Shown here: piece after piece, positions 46,360 to 55,706 of the stretch
Layout: each line of letters begins with the position of its first letter
How positions within the stretch are numbered: position 1 is the first letter of the stretch
DNA from: Sanyastnella coralliicola
GTDB lineage: Bacteria; Bacteroidota; Bacteroidia; Flavobacteriales_D; Sanyastnellaceae
Direction: 5' to 3'
DNA: 64,000 bases
NCBI RefSeq assembly: GCF_030845195.1
Contig: NZ_CP132543.1
Location: forward strand, 2,931,501 to 2,995,500
The notes under the pieces: model-generated
Told to the model about the DNA's origin: nothing
Databases searched by the model: none
Seen by the model: the letters and a program-made list of their open reading frames with translations, nothing else
Translations under genes and position numbers: made by a program

Positions 46360-47197
46360 TCTTCTTTTCCTATTCATTAGCATGCACTCGCACGGTCAAC
46401 AGATCGACCTTGGCGATGGTGACGTTGATTTTCTGAAGCTTCCCTTCAATCAGCGTTTTATTTCGCGCAATGACATTAAGACCATCATGGTCGATGAGCA
46501 AATGAAGCGCTCGAATCAAGCCATCAAGGATACAGGGAAACGCACTGTGTACGAGTTTAGCACTGAAGGAGATTGCACCGCGAGATCAACCTATCGTTCA
46601 TTAAGAGGACGACTCGACACCATTGTAGAATCTTTCGGCTTAGACCATGAAAAGCTTGACATGCTTACCTATCGCCGTGAAGACCAACGCGGTGTGTATA
46701 CTGAGACCTTTGAAATCCGAGGTGACACTACAGAAGTTTGTCGCTATCGCGGAAAAGAGGGCGAAGAGCGCAGGAGCTTCTTGAGCTGTGAATCCTTGGT
46801 ACATAAGAAACTCCCAAAGGAAGATCGCATCACCACCTTAAACGAGCAAGGACTCCCCTATCAAGAACGCATTGATTATTACGACGACAATGGATACCTC
46901 GAGCAGCGTACGGTAAAGATGCTGGTCACTCGTCAAGAGCGCAAAACACAATATGCTTACGATGAGAAAGGGAGATTATCCATTCGTTCTCGTGAAGTCA
47001 ACGATGTTCAAGAACAGTGGAGTTACTCCTATGATGAATCAGGATTGCTTTGGCGAGTTGTTTATCGCGAAGACAACCAATTGATCTGGAGAAAAGAAAT
47101 CTTACATGATGAAGGCGGCTTCATTACTGCCATTATCACCAAAGACGAAGCAACGGAAGATATCGTTATTGAACGATTTTCATACGAAATACACTAG
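46334..47197 (+). CDS. Exported protein of unknown function with RHS-like tyrosine/aspartate repeats
   Basis: 287 residues from ATG 46334 (an ATG at 46325 is also possible); it overlaps the 3' end of the YyaL-like gene by 26 bases. Signal peptide [20 protein letters not shown]. In the C-terminal half, [34 protein letters not shown] and [13 protein letters not shown] look like short YD/RHS-type beta repeats. No catalytic motif is visible. A CGCTATCGCGGAA word at 46742 falls in a different reading frame from the other copies (encoding RYRGK). Confidence 0.78.
46742..46754 (+). repeat. 13-bp word, T variant CGCTATCGCGGAA
   Basis: Copy in the exported protein gene at 46334; codons read C-R-Y-R-G-K, a third frame context. 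Confidence 0.8.
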
Positions 47198-47208
47198 GTT
47201 TACGTTCC

Positions 47209-47523
47209 ATGAAAGTGTCACGTCTCATTATCATATTTCTTCTAGGCCTTGCCTCGTTCATCAGCATTGATGCACAAGCGCAACGCGATCGTAGTCAGAA
47301 CCCTAAGCAACAAGCGAAGCAGCAACAAGAGCTTCGACAAGCCCGGGAGAAGAAGATCAATAATGAGATGAAAGAACGCGAAGAGCGTCATGTCAAGATC
47401 CAAGACAAGAAGACACGGAAGCGCATGAAGAAGAATCGCAAGCGATCTGAACGCTTAGCGAAGCGCGGAAACAGCGAACCTTTTTTTCGCAGAATATTTA
47501 GAAAGCGTCATTTCAAACGCTAG
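47209..47523 (+). CDS. Small, strongly basic exported protein
   Basis: 104 residues. Signal peptide VSRLIIIFLLGLASFISIDAQ, then a Lys/Arg/Gln-rich helical chain (KQQAKQQQELRQAREKKINN, KRMKKNRKRSERLAKR) ending FRKRHFKR. I do not recognise a family. It starts 11 bases after the preceding stop, so the two exported proteins are likely co-expressed. The mature part is almost free of hydrophobic residues and would bind acidic surface polymers or nucleic acid by charge; this is inference. Confidence 0.72.
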   Translation: MKVSRLIIIFLLGLASFISIDAQAQRDRSQNPKQQAKQQQELRQAREKKINNEMKEREERHVKIQDKKTRKRMKKNRKRSERLAKRGNSEPFFRRIFRKRHFKR

Positions 47524-47720
47524 GCATTCCAATTCTTAGAGAAGTTTTTAGGCTTAGAATTGAGTTTTTTCATCAATTCTGTGGCGAAAGCATTGCACCG
47601 GAACCCAAGGTCTTAGCTATCTTTAGCCCGGTGTTAGATGTGAATATCTGATTCGTCCATCAGACAAAAGGCCGTCAAAACAGGGGTTTTAGCACTGCTC
47701 CCAACCGACTGGTTTAGCGC

Positions 47721-47752
47721 TTTGATAACGGAAGGGATAATTTCTATATTTA
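47721..47752 (+). promoter_or_regulatory. Promoter of the TonB-receptor locus (-33 TTTG, -7 TATATTTA)
   Basis: TTTG at 47721-47724, a 20-base spacer, then TATATTTA at 47745-47752 (one mismatch from TAnnTTTG). Predicted start near 47756, 38 bases before ATG 47794. It sits in a 270-bp region that otherwise holds nothing I recognise. Confidence 0.5.
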
Positions 47753-47793
47753 CGCCCGTTTGTTGAGAAATAGTGTAATCAAAGCCAATCTGT

Positions 47794-50700
47794 ATGTCGC
47801 GTAAGATCTACTTACTGTTCTTGCTGGCTCTTTTAGTTTCGACAGGAGCCATGGCTCAAGTATCTGCCGGAACCCTGAAAGGGAAAGTGACCGATGCTGA
47901 GACAGGAGAACCCCTTCCATTCGTAAACGTGGTGGTGTTCCTTAATGGAAACCAGATCACGGGTACTAACACCGATTTCGACGGTGAGTACACCATTAAA
48001 CCAATTGATGCAGGTACCTACGAGGTACTCTTCTCTTATGTTGGATACAACACAAAGAAGATCACTGGTGTAAAAGTGGTGTCGAACAAGATTCAATTTG
48101 CTAACGCACAACTTGCCAGCGGTGTTGCCCTGGAAGAAGTAGAAGTTGTGGAGTACACCGTTCCACTTATCGATCGAGATGGTGGTGCATCGGGTGGTAC
48201 TGTTACACGTGACGACATCGACAAGATGCCTGGTCGTGATGCTGTATCCCTTGCAACTACAGTTGCCGGTGTAAGTACTGCCGGTACCGGAGGTGGTGTA
48301 TCGATCCGTGGTTCTCGTCCTGACGGAACATGGATTTACATCGATGGTATTAAAGTACGTGGGTCATCATCGCTACCTAAGTCTGCGATCCAGGAAGTTT
48401 CGGTACTAACCGGAGGTATCCCTGCGAACATCGGAGATGCTACAGGTGGGGTCATGAACATTTCGCTTCGTAACTCTTCTGCCAAGTGGTTTGGAGGATT
48501 TGAGGTGATTACTTCAGGATTCAAGAGCGGTGAGACTGCAGTAGGACTTGACCGCTACGGTTACAACCTCGTTGAGGGTGTAATTTCTGGTCCACTACTC
48601 TTCGCGAAAGATGAAGAAGGAAATAAGGAGCGTCCACTTCTCGGACTTTTCCTCTCAGGTAACTACACAAGCATCCTTGATCCACGTCCTGCTTACGGAG
48701 GTGTGGTGCGCATGACAGAAGATGCACGTGCTCAGATCCTGAACAACCCACTTCGTCAGAACCTTTCATCTTCAGGTGAGGTGAACGGTGCGTTGTACAA
48801 TGCTGACTTCCTTACTGCAGACGACTTCGAAACAGTTGATACGCGACTCAACGTTGGAAGCCGTTCTGCAAACCTTGTAGCGAAAGTTGACGTGAACACA
48901 TCACAGACGATGACTCTGACTTTCGGAGGTACAGCAGCTTACAACCGCAATGCTGAATTCAGCCGCGCACGAAGCCTAATGAACCACGAGAATAACGTAG
49001 ACGTAACCAACTTTGACTGGCGTGTTTACGGTAAGTTCTCTCAGCGTTTCGTGAACGAAGAAGAAGACGAAGGCACTGCGAGCAACCTAAAGAACATCTT
49101 CTACACAGTGATGGTTGACTACTCTCGTTCGTTCGACCGTCGTCAAGACGAGAACCACGAGGATAATTTCTTCCGTTACGGACACGTAGGACAGTTCGAG
49201 GTATTCGATCGTAATGCTTACCAGTTCCAGGGAGATCGTTACGTGCACGTTGGATGGGAGGATACATTGGTAACCTTCGCTCCTTCACAGTACAACCCTG
49301 AACTAGCAGCCATCAACAACCAGTACTTTGGACTATTTGATGATGAGCCATACAATGAATTTGATCCAGGACCATACTCAAGCCTACTTGAGGTACAGAA
49401 CGGTAACGCCCTTCTAAACGGTCAGGTAGCACCAGCGACTTACGGTCTATGGAGCTACTACGGAACACAGGCGAATGAGTACTTCATTCAGGATAACAGC
49501 CAGTTCCGTGTAACTGCTGCAGGTTCTGCCGATATCGGTGACCACGCGGTACAGATCGGATTCGAATACGAGCAGCGTAGTGATGCCTTCTACTCACTTT
49601 CACCAGTGGGACTATGGACACTAGCTCGTCTTTACACAAACAGCCACATCCAAGAGATCGACCAGAGTGACTCTACAGTGACAAACATCGGTACTGACTT
49701 CTACGTGACTTACGATCGTTTGATCGGTGACGGACAGTTCCAGTTTGATCGCAACCTTCGTATTGCACTCGGTCTTGATCCAAACGGAAACGACTTTGTA
49801 AACGTTGATGCACTTGACCCAGAAACATTCTCAATCGACATGTTCGGTGCGGATGACCTTCTAAACCAGGGTAACAACGTTGTTCTTTACTCAGGATACG
49901 ACCACCACGGTAACAAGCTAAACGGACGTCCAACAATTGAAGACTTCTTCAACGAGACGAACGACCAAGGCTTCCGTACGCGTCCGATCGGAGCTTACGA
50001 GCCGATCTACATCGCTGGTTACGTGATGGACAAGTTTACATTCGACGATATCATCTTCAACGTTGGTCTACGTGTTGACCGTTTCGATGCGAACCAGCCA
50101 GTACTTAAAGATCCTTACGTGATCGGACAAGCATTCACTGTTGGTGATATCCGTACAGACTTGATCAACGACCTAGAAGAAGGAATCGAGATCCCAACGA
50201 ACATTGCTGATGATTACGTAGTGTACGTTGATGACCTTGACAACCCAACAACTATCGTAGGTTACCGTGATGGTGATACATGGTTCAACGCTCAGGGATC
50301 TGAGATTACTGACCCAGACGCGATCGCTTCTACAAACGGTTTCCCTGCACCATGGTTGATTAACGGTCCTGACGAAGATTTGAACTCTGGAGCATTCAAG
50401 GATTACGAGCCACAGGTGAACATCATGCCTCGTATCGCATTCTCATTCAACATTTCGGATGAGGCGGTATTCTTCGCTCACTACGATATCTTGACTCAGC
50501 GTCCTACTTCTTCGAACCGATTCAGCCCGATCGATTACCTCTTCATCGAGGCGCGTAACGCTTTGATCTCAAACCCAGATCTACGTCCTACGAAAACGAT
50601 CGATTACGAGCTTGGTTTCCAGCAGGTACTTTCACGTACTTCTTCATTGAAGATCTCAGCGTTCTACCGCGAGCTTCGTGATATGATCCAGGTACGTCAG

Positions 50701-51471
50701 TTCGCTGGTGCTTACCCTCGTCCTTACCGTGCATTCGGTAACCTTGACTTCGGTACGACAAAAGGATTGACTATTGCATACGACCTTCGTCGTACGGGTA
50801 ACGTTCGTTTGAACACATCTTACACGCTTCAGTTCGCTGACGGTACGGGTTCAACAACCACTACTGCCCTAGCATTGATCAACGCTGGTCTTCCAAACCT
50901 TCGTACAATCGCACCGTTCAACTACGATCAACGTCACCGTATCGTAGCTAACCTTGACTACCGTTACGGTGGTGGTAAGGATTACAACGGTCCTGTATGG
51001 TTCGGTAAGCAGGTATTCGCTAACACGGGTATCAACTTCATCGCGAACCTAGGTTCTGGAACTCCATACACTGCATCTACAATTGCAGTTCCGATTACTG
51101 GTGAGGTATCACCATCTACAGAAGGTTCTATCAACGGTAGCCGCCTACCATGGCAGTTTAACCTTGATGTAAACATCGATAAGAACTTCACATTGACATT
51201 CGGTGGTGAAGGAGACAAAGCGAAGACGGCGAACTTGAACGTCTACCTATGGATTCTGAACGCACTGAACACACAGAACATTAACTCTGTGTACCGATTC
51301 ACAGGAGTTCACGATGACGATGGTTACTTGGCAGCTGCTCAGTACCAGCCACAGATCAACTCTCAAAATGATCCTGCGTCATTTAGAAACTATTACAACA
51401 TGTTCGTGAACAACCCATTCAACTTGGGTCTACCACGTCAAATTCGTCTAGGTGTTAAACTAGACTTCTAA
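47794..51471 (+). CDS. TonB-dependent receptor with carboxypeptidase-like N-terminal domain
   Basis: 1225 residues. Signal peptide IYLLFLLALLVSTGAMAQ, then a carboxypeptidase regulatory-like domain (GTLKGKVTDAETGEPLPFVN at about 26-45 through SYVGYNTKKITG), then the plug domain (DDIDKMPGRDAVSLATTVAG, GVSIRGSRPDGTWIYIDGIK, GGIPANIGDATGGVMNISLR). The rest is a beta-barrel ending RQIRLGVKLDF with a terminal aromatic residue. It imports or binds an unknown large substrate. Codons are highly biased (GGT, CGT, AAC, TTC, TAC), unlike the flanking genes, so it is probably expressed at high levels. The secreted partner follows after 10 bases. Confidence 0.93.
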   Translation: MSRKIYLLFLLALLVSTGAMAQVSAGTLKGKVTDAETGEPLPFVNVVVFLNGNQITGTNTDFDGEYTIKPIDAGTYEVLFSYVGYNTKKITGVKVVSNKIQFANAQLASGVALEEVEVVEYTVPLIDRDGGASGGTVTRDDIDKMPGRDAVSLATTVAGVSTAGTGGGVSIRGSRPDGTWIYIDGIKVRGSSSLPKSAIQEVSVLTGGIPANIGDATGGVMNISLRNSSAKWFGGFEVITSGFKSGETAVGLDRYGYNLVEGVISGPLLFAKDEEGNKERPLLGLFLSGNYTSILDPRPAYGGVVRMTEDARAQILNNPLRQNLSSSGEVNGALYNADFLTADDFETVDTRLNVGSRSANLVAKVDVNTSQTMTLTFGGTAAYNRNAEFSRARSLMNHENNVDVTNFDWRVYGKFSQRFVNEEEDEGTASNLKNIFYTVMVDYSRSFDRRQDENHEDNFFRYGHVGQFEVFDRNAYQFQGDRYVHVGWEDTLVTFAPSQYNPELAAINNQYFGLFDDEPYNEFDPGPYSSLLEVQNGNALLNGQVAPATYGLWSYYGTQANEYFIQDNSQFRVTAAGSADIGDHAVQIGFEYEQRSDAFYSLSPVGLWTLARLYTNSHIQEIDQSDSTVTNIGTDFYVTYDRLIGDGQFQFDRNLRIALGLDPNGNDFVNVDALDPETFSIDMFGADDLLNQGNNVVLYSGYDHHGNKLNGRPTIEDFFNETNDQGFRTRPIGAYEPIYIAGYVMDKFTFDDIIFNVGLRVDRFDANQPVLKDPYVIGQAFTVGDIRTDLINDLEEGIEIPTNIADDYVVYVDDLDNPTTIVGYRDGDTWFNAQGSEITDPDAIASTNGFPAPWLINGPDEDLNSGAFKDYEPQVNIMPRIAFSFNISDEAVFFAHYDILTQRPTSSNRFSPIDYLFIEARNALISNPDLRPTKTIDYELGFQQVLSRTSSLKISAFYRELRDMIQVRQFAGAYPRPYRAFGNLDFGTTKGLTIAYDLRRTGNVRLNTSYTLQFADGTGSTTTTALALINAGLPNLRTIAPFNYDQRHRIVANLDYRYGGGKDYNGPVWFGKQVFANTGINFIANLGSGTPYTASTIAVPITGEVSPSTEGSINGSRLPWQFNLDVNIDKNFTLTFGGEGDKAKTANLNVYLWILNALNTQNINSVYRFTGVHDDDGYLAAAQYQPQINSQNDPASFRNYYNMFVNNPFNLGLPRQIRLGVKLDF

Positions 51472-51481
51472 AAAACGAACT

Positions 51482-53077
51482 ATGAACATCTCAAGATATA
51501 TGTCCATGAAGGCCATGAAGAATGTGATCGCGTTCGTAATAGCAGCCCTGCTTGTTGTGCCAATGTCAGCATACAAGTACGAAGGGACGCTTGTCGAAGC
51601 GAATGGAAATGAGAATGGGAATGTTGGCACTCAGCAGACACGTGCAGCAGCATGTGCTCCAGCGACAGCACTCCGAGATCTAGAGTGGAACAACGTTCGT
51701 GCCCTCATCGAAACAGGTGGTTCGATGTGGCAGGATCGCTCAACGAGCCGTGCCTCGTACGAGATTCCAAAAGATGGTGGTGTATCATCGCTATATGCAG
51801 GTGCCCTATGGATGGGTGGTATCTCTCCTGACCAGCAGCTTAAGTTGGCTGCGGTAACGTTCCGTGCAGACGGTAACGACTTCTGGACTGGTCCACTTAC
51901 TACAGATGGAGCTGCTGAAATCGACGAAGCGGTTTGTGAAGAATGGGATAAGTTCTTCGTAACTGTACGTGCAGATTCCCAGCGTCACCGCCAGTACTTT
52001 GACGCATTGGCGAACGGTACTGTTGAAACAGAATTCCCTGATGGATACGTGATTCCTCAGTACTTCTACGAGTACGAAGGAAACGGTAACGTAGCACTAG
52101 GACAGGATTACTTCCTCGCTCCTTTCTTCGATTACGACGGAAACACTATTTACGATCCTAACGCAGGTGACTACCCATGGTACGATTTCCTACAGGAGAT
52201 TGACTGTGCTGAGCGTCGTCGTACTGACCCAGTTCCATTGTTTGGTGACCAGACTTACTTCTGGATCTTCAACGATAAGGGTAACGTACACTCTGAGTCA
52301 CAAGGTGAGCCGATTGGTATGGAGATTCGTGCGCAAGCGTTCGCTTTCTCTACTAACGATGAGATCAACAACATGACGTTCTACAACTACGTCATGATTA
52401 ACCAAGGAACACAGACCCTTGGAGATACATACTTCGGAACTTGGATCGATGCCGATTTGGGTACTGCGGTAGATGATTACGTTGGATGTGACGTTCAGCG
52501 TGGACTAGGTTACTGCTACAACGGGGATGCGGTAGATGAGCCTTCTACAAGCTCACCTGGATACGGTGAAAACCCACCAGCAGTTGGTGTTGACTTCTTC
52601 GAGGGTCCTTACCAGGATGAAGATGGAATCGACAACCCATTGACTACAGACTTCCAAGATGCAGTTGACTCACTTGGTATTCCTTACCGTGGTATCGGTA
52701 TCGGATACGGTGATAACGTAATTGACAATGAGCGTTTCGGTATGCGTCGTTTCGTATACTACAACAACTCAGGTAACCCTATTAACGGTGAGCCTACAAT
52801 CCCTACGCACTACTACAACTACATGAACGGTATCTGGAAGAACGGTCAGAAGATGTTGTACGGTGGTGACGGTGTTGCTACAGGAGTAACAGACGTAGAA
52901 GCTGACTACATGTTCCCAGGTGAAACAGATCCTGAGAACTGGGGAACTGGTGGTACATCAGTTGAGCCATGGACAGAGCAGACAGCAGGTAACCCACCAG
53001 CTGACCGCGTTTCATCCAGGCTGCAGGTCCTTTCACCCTTCAACCGGGAGATTACAACAACATTACCGTTGGTGTAG
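51482..53077 (+). CDS. Large T9SS-type secreted protein, 5' part (frame broken near 53008)
   Basis: 531 residues as read, but the last 23 after ADR (reading VSSRLQVLSPFNREITTTLP) are out of frame. Reading from 53008 in the -1 frame instead gives RFIQAAGPFTLQPGDYNNIT, a segment common in secreted Bacteroidota proteins of this class, and continues without a stop to 55683. One base is missing after 53007. A signal peptide (NVIAFVIAALLVVPMSA) follows a short leader. The visible portion is beta-rich and Asp/Tyr/Asn-rich (PNAGDYPWYDFLQE) without a catalytic motif. Codon bias is as strong as in the TonB receptor. Sequencing or assembly error versus real mutation cannot be told. Confidence 0.8.
   Translation: MNISRYMSMKAMKNVIAFVIAALLVVPMSAYKYEGTLVEANGNENGNVGTQQTRAAACAPATALRDLEWNNVRALIETGGSMWQDRSTSRASYEIPKDGGVSSLYAGALWMGGISPDQQLKLAAVTFRADGNDFWTGPLTTDGAAEIDEAVCEEWDKFFVTVRADSQRHRQYFDALANGTVETEFPDGYVIPQYFYEYEGNGNVALGQDYFLAPFFDYDGNTIYDPNAGDYPWYDFLQEIDCAERRRTDPVPLFGDQTYFWIFNDKGNVHSESQGEPIGMEIRAQAFAFSTNDEINNMTFYNYVMINQGTQTLGDTYFGTWIDADLGTAVDDYVGCDVQRGLGYCYNGDAVDEPSTSSPGYGENPPAVGVDFFEGPYQDEDGIDNPLTTDFQDAVDSLGIPYRGIGIGYGDNVIDNERFGMRRFVYYNNSGNPINGEPTIPTHYYNYMNGIWKNGQKMLYGGDGVATGVTDVEADYMFPGETDPENWGTGGTSVEPWTEQTAGNPPADRVSSRLQVLSPFNREITTTLPLV
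53000..53016 (+). other. Single-base frameshift site
   Basis: Frame 2 reads GCT GAC CGC GTT TCA; frame 1 from 53008 reads CGT TTC ATC. Adding one base after 53007 restores a single continuous reading frame of about 1400 codons (51482-55683). There is no slippery heptamer, so programmed frameshifting is unlikely. Confidence 0.85.
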
Positions 53078-55683
53078 TTTGGGCACGTGCAACTAGTGGT
53101 GATCCATTCGAGTCAGTTCGTCTTCTTCGCGAGGCAGATGATAAGGCACAGGCACTTTTCGATAACTGTTTCGAAATCGTTTCTGGTCCTGCTGCTCCAG
53201 ACGTAACTATCCAGGAAATGGATCAGGAGTTGATCCTTTACTTGACGAATGAGAACAGTACTTCAAACAACTTCAACGAAGAGTACCTAGGATTCGACCC
53301 AGGTATTCCAGAAGAATTGGCTGACGGTACTTCACTTGATACATTGGATCGTTCATACACGTTCCAAGGTTACCAGGTTTACCAGCTATCTGACAACACA
53401 GTATCAGCTGCTGACCTTGATGATATCGATAAAGCTCGCTTAATCGCGACAGTTGACGTTCAGGATACTGTAGACGTAGTAGTGAACTACACGTTGGATC
53501 AAGATATGGGACTACCAGTTCCAACAGCTGAAGCCATTGGTGAGAACGAAGGTATCCGTCACAGTTTCCACGTGACTACGGATGCATTCGCTCAGGGTAA
53601 CAACGCGCTTGTTAACCACCGCACTTACTACTTCATGGTAATTGCATACGGTTACAACAACTACCGTGCATACAACCCGATCACAGGTACAGGACAGGAT
53701 GAGCAGTACAAAGGATCTCGTACAGCCGCTAACGGTTCTGCGATCCGCGTATTCACTGGTATCCCTCACGCACCATCTCCTGAAGCAGGAGGTACAGTTG
53801 CAAATGCAGCTTACGGTGACGGAGTTGAGTTGACACGTTGGGAAGGAAAAGGAAACAACACCTTAGACCTTACACTAACGCCAAAAACAGAAGAAGAAAT
53901 CGTATTCAACACGTTCGTAAACGGTGCTACTTACATGGCAGGTCAAGGACCTGTTGAAGTGAAGATCGCCGATCCATTGAATGTACCAAACGCTGACTTC
54001 GAACTTGCACTTGCGCCAGACGACGCAGTACTTGATTCAGACTCTGCATTCTGGGTGTTGACGAACTTGACAATGTTGAACGACATCGACCCATCTAACG
54101 ATGAAGCTGCCGTTTACACTTCTAAGAAAGCTATCACTGTATTGAACGAAGACCTAATCTTGGATTGGGGTCTGTCGATCACTTGGAGCCAGTACGAATA
54201 CCAATTGAACGGTGGATTCACTGAACTTCTTGCTGGTGACATCCAGTTCGAGAACTCAGCTGAACCATGGCTACTCGGTATTCCTGATCAAGAAGGATTC
54301 AGCGAATTGAACTGGATCCGTGCAGGAACGCAAAACACCGAGAACGACGATGTAGAAGAAGAGGTAATCTTCGACGACTTGAAGCCTGGTGACCCACTTG
54401 ATGAAGAAGAGGTTTACGAAGGTGTTGTTGGAGGAACTTGGGCACCGTATGCACTATGTGCATACACTGGTGAAGTAACGCCTGTTGGAGCTACTGAGTC
54501 AATCTTGATTCCAGCTGTTGCACCAACAGTTGACGGTCTAGAAGGTGACTTGAGCCCATTCTCTAACATCAGCGGTCTAAACAACGTTGACGTTGTATTG
54601 ACTAGCGACAGATCGAAGTGGACTCGTGCCGCAGTTCTCGAGATGCAGCCAATTGAAGACTTGATGCAAGATGAGCGTGACCAAATCGCAGGTAGCTTCG
54701 ACGATCCTGAGAAGATGCGTCTACGTCGTCACCCATCGGTTGACAAATTCGGTCGCACAGTAGCTGAAGGTGCTAGCGCAAGCGAAGCAACAATGGATGG
54801 AGCACAGCCAATCGGTATGGGATGGTTCCCAGGATACGCGATTGACGTAGGAACTGGTGAGCGTTTGAACATCGCTTTCGGTGAGGACTCTTGGTTCTCT
54901 GCTGATAACGGTAACGACATGATCTGGAACCCATCTTCACGTTTGACTTCAAACTTGGGTAACACAGTTTACGCAGGTGGTCAGCACTGGATCTACGTAT
55001 TTAAGAATGCTCAATACGAAGAAAACACTGATAACCGTATGCCAGCGTATGATGAAGGAAACTACATCTACACTAACCTGGAAAGCGATTACTCAAGCAC
55101 TAACCAACGTCGTGTATTCCGTGCATGTACTTGGGTAGGTTCTTCACTACTGAACCCAGACTTCGAATTGGCTTCAATGGAAGATGGATTGATTCCAAGT
55201 GAAGTTCGTGTTCGCCTGCGTGTTGCTAAGCCATACGAGAAGTACTCAGCAACTCAGCGTGATACTGAAGTATTTGACAACGCAGACAACTTCTGGAACC
55301 CATACTACACATTCTCTACTAGCAACGTAGCGACTGTGACAAACAGCATGGCGACGCTAGAAGATGCATTAGACATTATCAATGTTGTTCCTAACCCTTA
55401 CTACGCGTTCTCGCAGTACGAGACAAGTAAGCTTGACAACCGTGTGAAAGTCACTAACCTACCTGAGGTATGTACAGTGTCTATCTACAACCTTCAAGGA
55501 ACACTGATCCGTCAGTTTGATAAAGCAGATCCACTCACGTCTCTAGATTGGGACTTGAAGAACCAAGCTAACGTACCAATCGCTGGTGGGGTTTACATCA
55601 TCCACGTTGATGTACCTGGAGTAGGCGAGAAAGTATTGAAGTGGTTCGGAGTACTTCGTCCAACTGACCTTGATAACTTCTAA
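53008..55683 (+). CDS. Large T9SS-type secreted protein, 3' part (continuation of 51482)
   Basis: The open frame runs from 53008; the first ATG in it, 53218, is inside the conserved chain and is not a real start. The reading joins to the upstream part after one missing base. About 890 residues with beta-sandwich domains and few motifs; NHRTYYFMVIAYGYNNYRAY is a typical surface-protein segment. The C-terminus (INVVPNPYYAFSQYETSK, VTNLPEVCTVSIYNLQGTLI, WDLKNQANVPIAGGVYIIHV, VLKWFGVLRP) is a FlgD-like/T9SS sorting domain. Function unknown; it is likely the surface partner of the TonB receptor. Confidence 0.8.
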   Translation, partial: RFIQAAGPFTLQPGDYNNITVGVVWARATSGDPFESVRLLREADDKAQALFDNCFEIVSGPAAPDVTIQEMDQELILYLTNENSTSNNFNEEYLGFDPGIPEELADGTSLDTLDRSYTFQGYQVYQLSDNTVSAADLDDIDKARLIATVDVQDTVDVVVNYTLDQDMGLPVPTAEAIGENEGIRHSFHVTTDAFAQGNNALVNHRTYYFMVIAYGYNNYRAYNPITGTGQDEQYKGSRTAANGSAIRVFTGIPHAPSPEAGGTVANAAYGDGVELTRWEGKGNNTLDLTLTPKTEEEIVFNTFVNGATYMAGQGPVEVKIADPLNVPNADFELALAPDDAVLDSDSAFWVLTNLTMLNDIDPSNDEAAVYTSKKAITVLNEDLILDWGLSITWSQYEYQLNGGFTELLAGDIQFENSAEPWLLGIPDQEGFSELNWIRAGTQNTENDDVEEEVIFDDLKPGDPLDEEEVYEGVVGGTWAPYALCAYTGEVTPVGATESILIPAVAPTVDGLEGDLSPFSNISGLNNVDVVLTSDRSKWTRAAVLEMQPIEDLMQDERDQIAGSFDDPEKMRLRRHPSVDKFGRTVAEGASASEATMDGAQPIGMGWFPGYAIDVGTGERLNIAFGEDSWFSADNGNDMIWNPSSRLTSNLGNTVYAGGQHWIYVFKNAQYEENTDNRMPAYDEGNYIYTNLESDYSSTNQRRVFRACTWVGSSLLNPDFELASMEDGLIPSEVRVRLRVAKPYEKYSATQRDTEVFDNADNFWNPYYTFSTSNVATVTNSMATLEDALDIINVVPNPYYAFSQYETSKLDNRVKVTNLPEVCTVSIYNLQGTLIRQFDKADPLTSLDWDLKNQANVPIAGGVYIIHVDVPGVGEKVLKWFGVLRPTDLDNF

Positions 55684-55706
55684 ACCAACCTAAAGAACCG
55701 ATAGTC

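Noticed and set aside
47794-51471. SusC/SusD glycan-uptake locus
   Set aside because: The receptor is followed by a T9SS-type secreted protein and a PorV-like protein, not a SusD lipoprotein.
53000-53016. Programmed ribosomal frameshift
   Set aside because: No slippery heptamer or downstream structure is visible; a single missing base is simpler.
53218-55683. A separate gene starting at ATG 53218
   Set aside because: The same frame is open and conserved-looking from 53008, continuing the upstream protein after one missing base; the ATG is internal.
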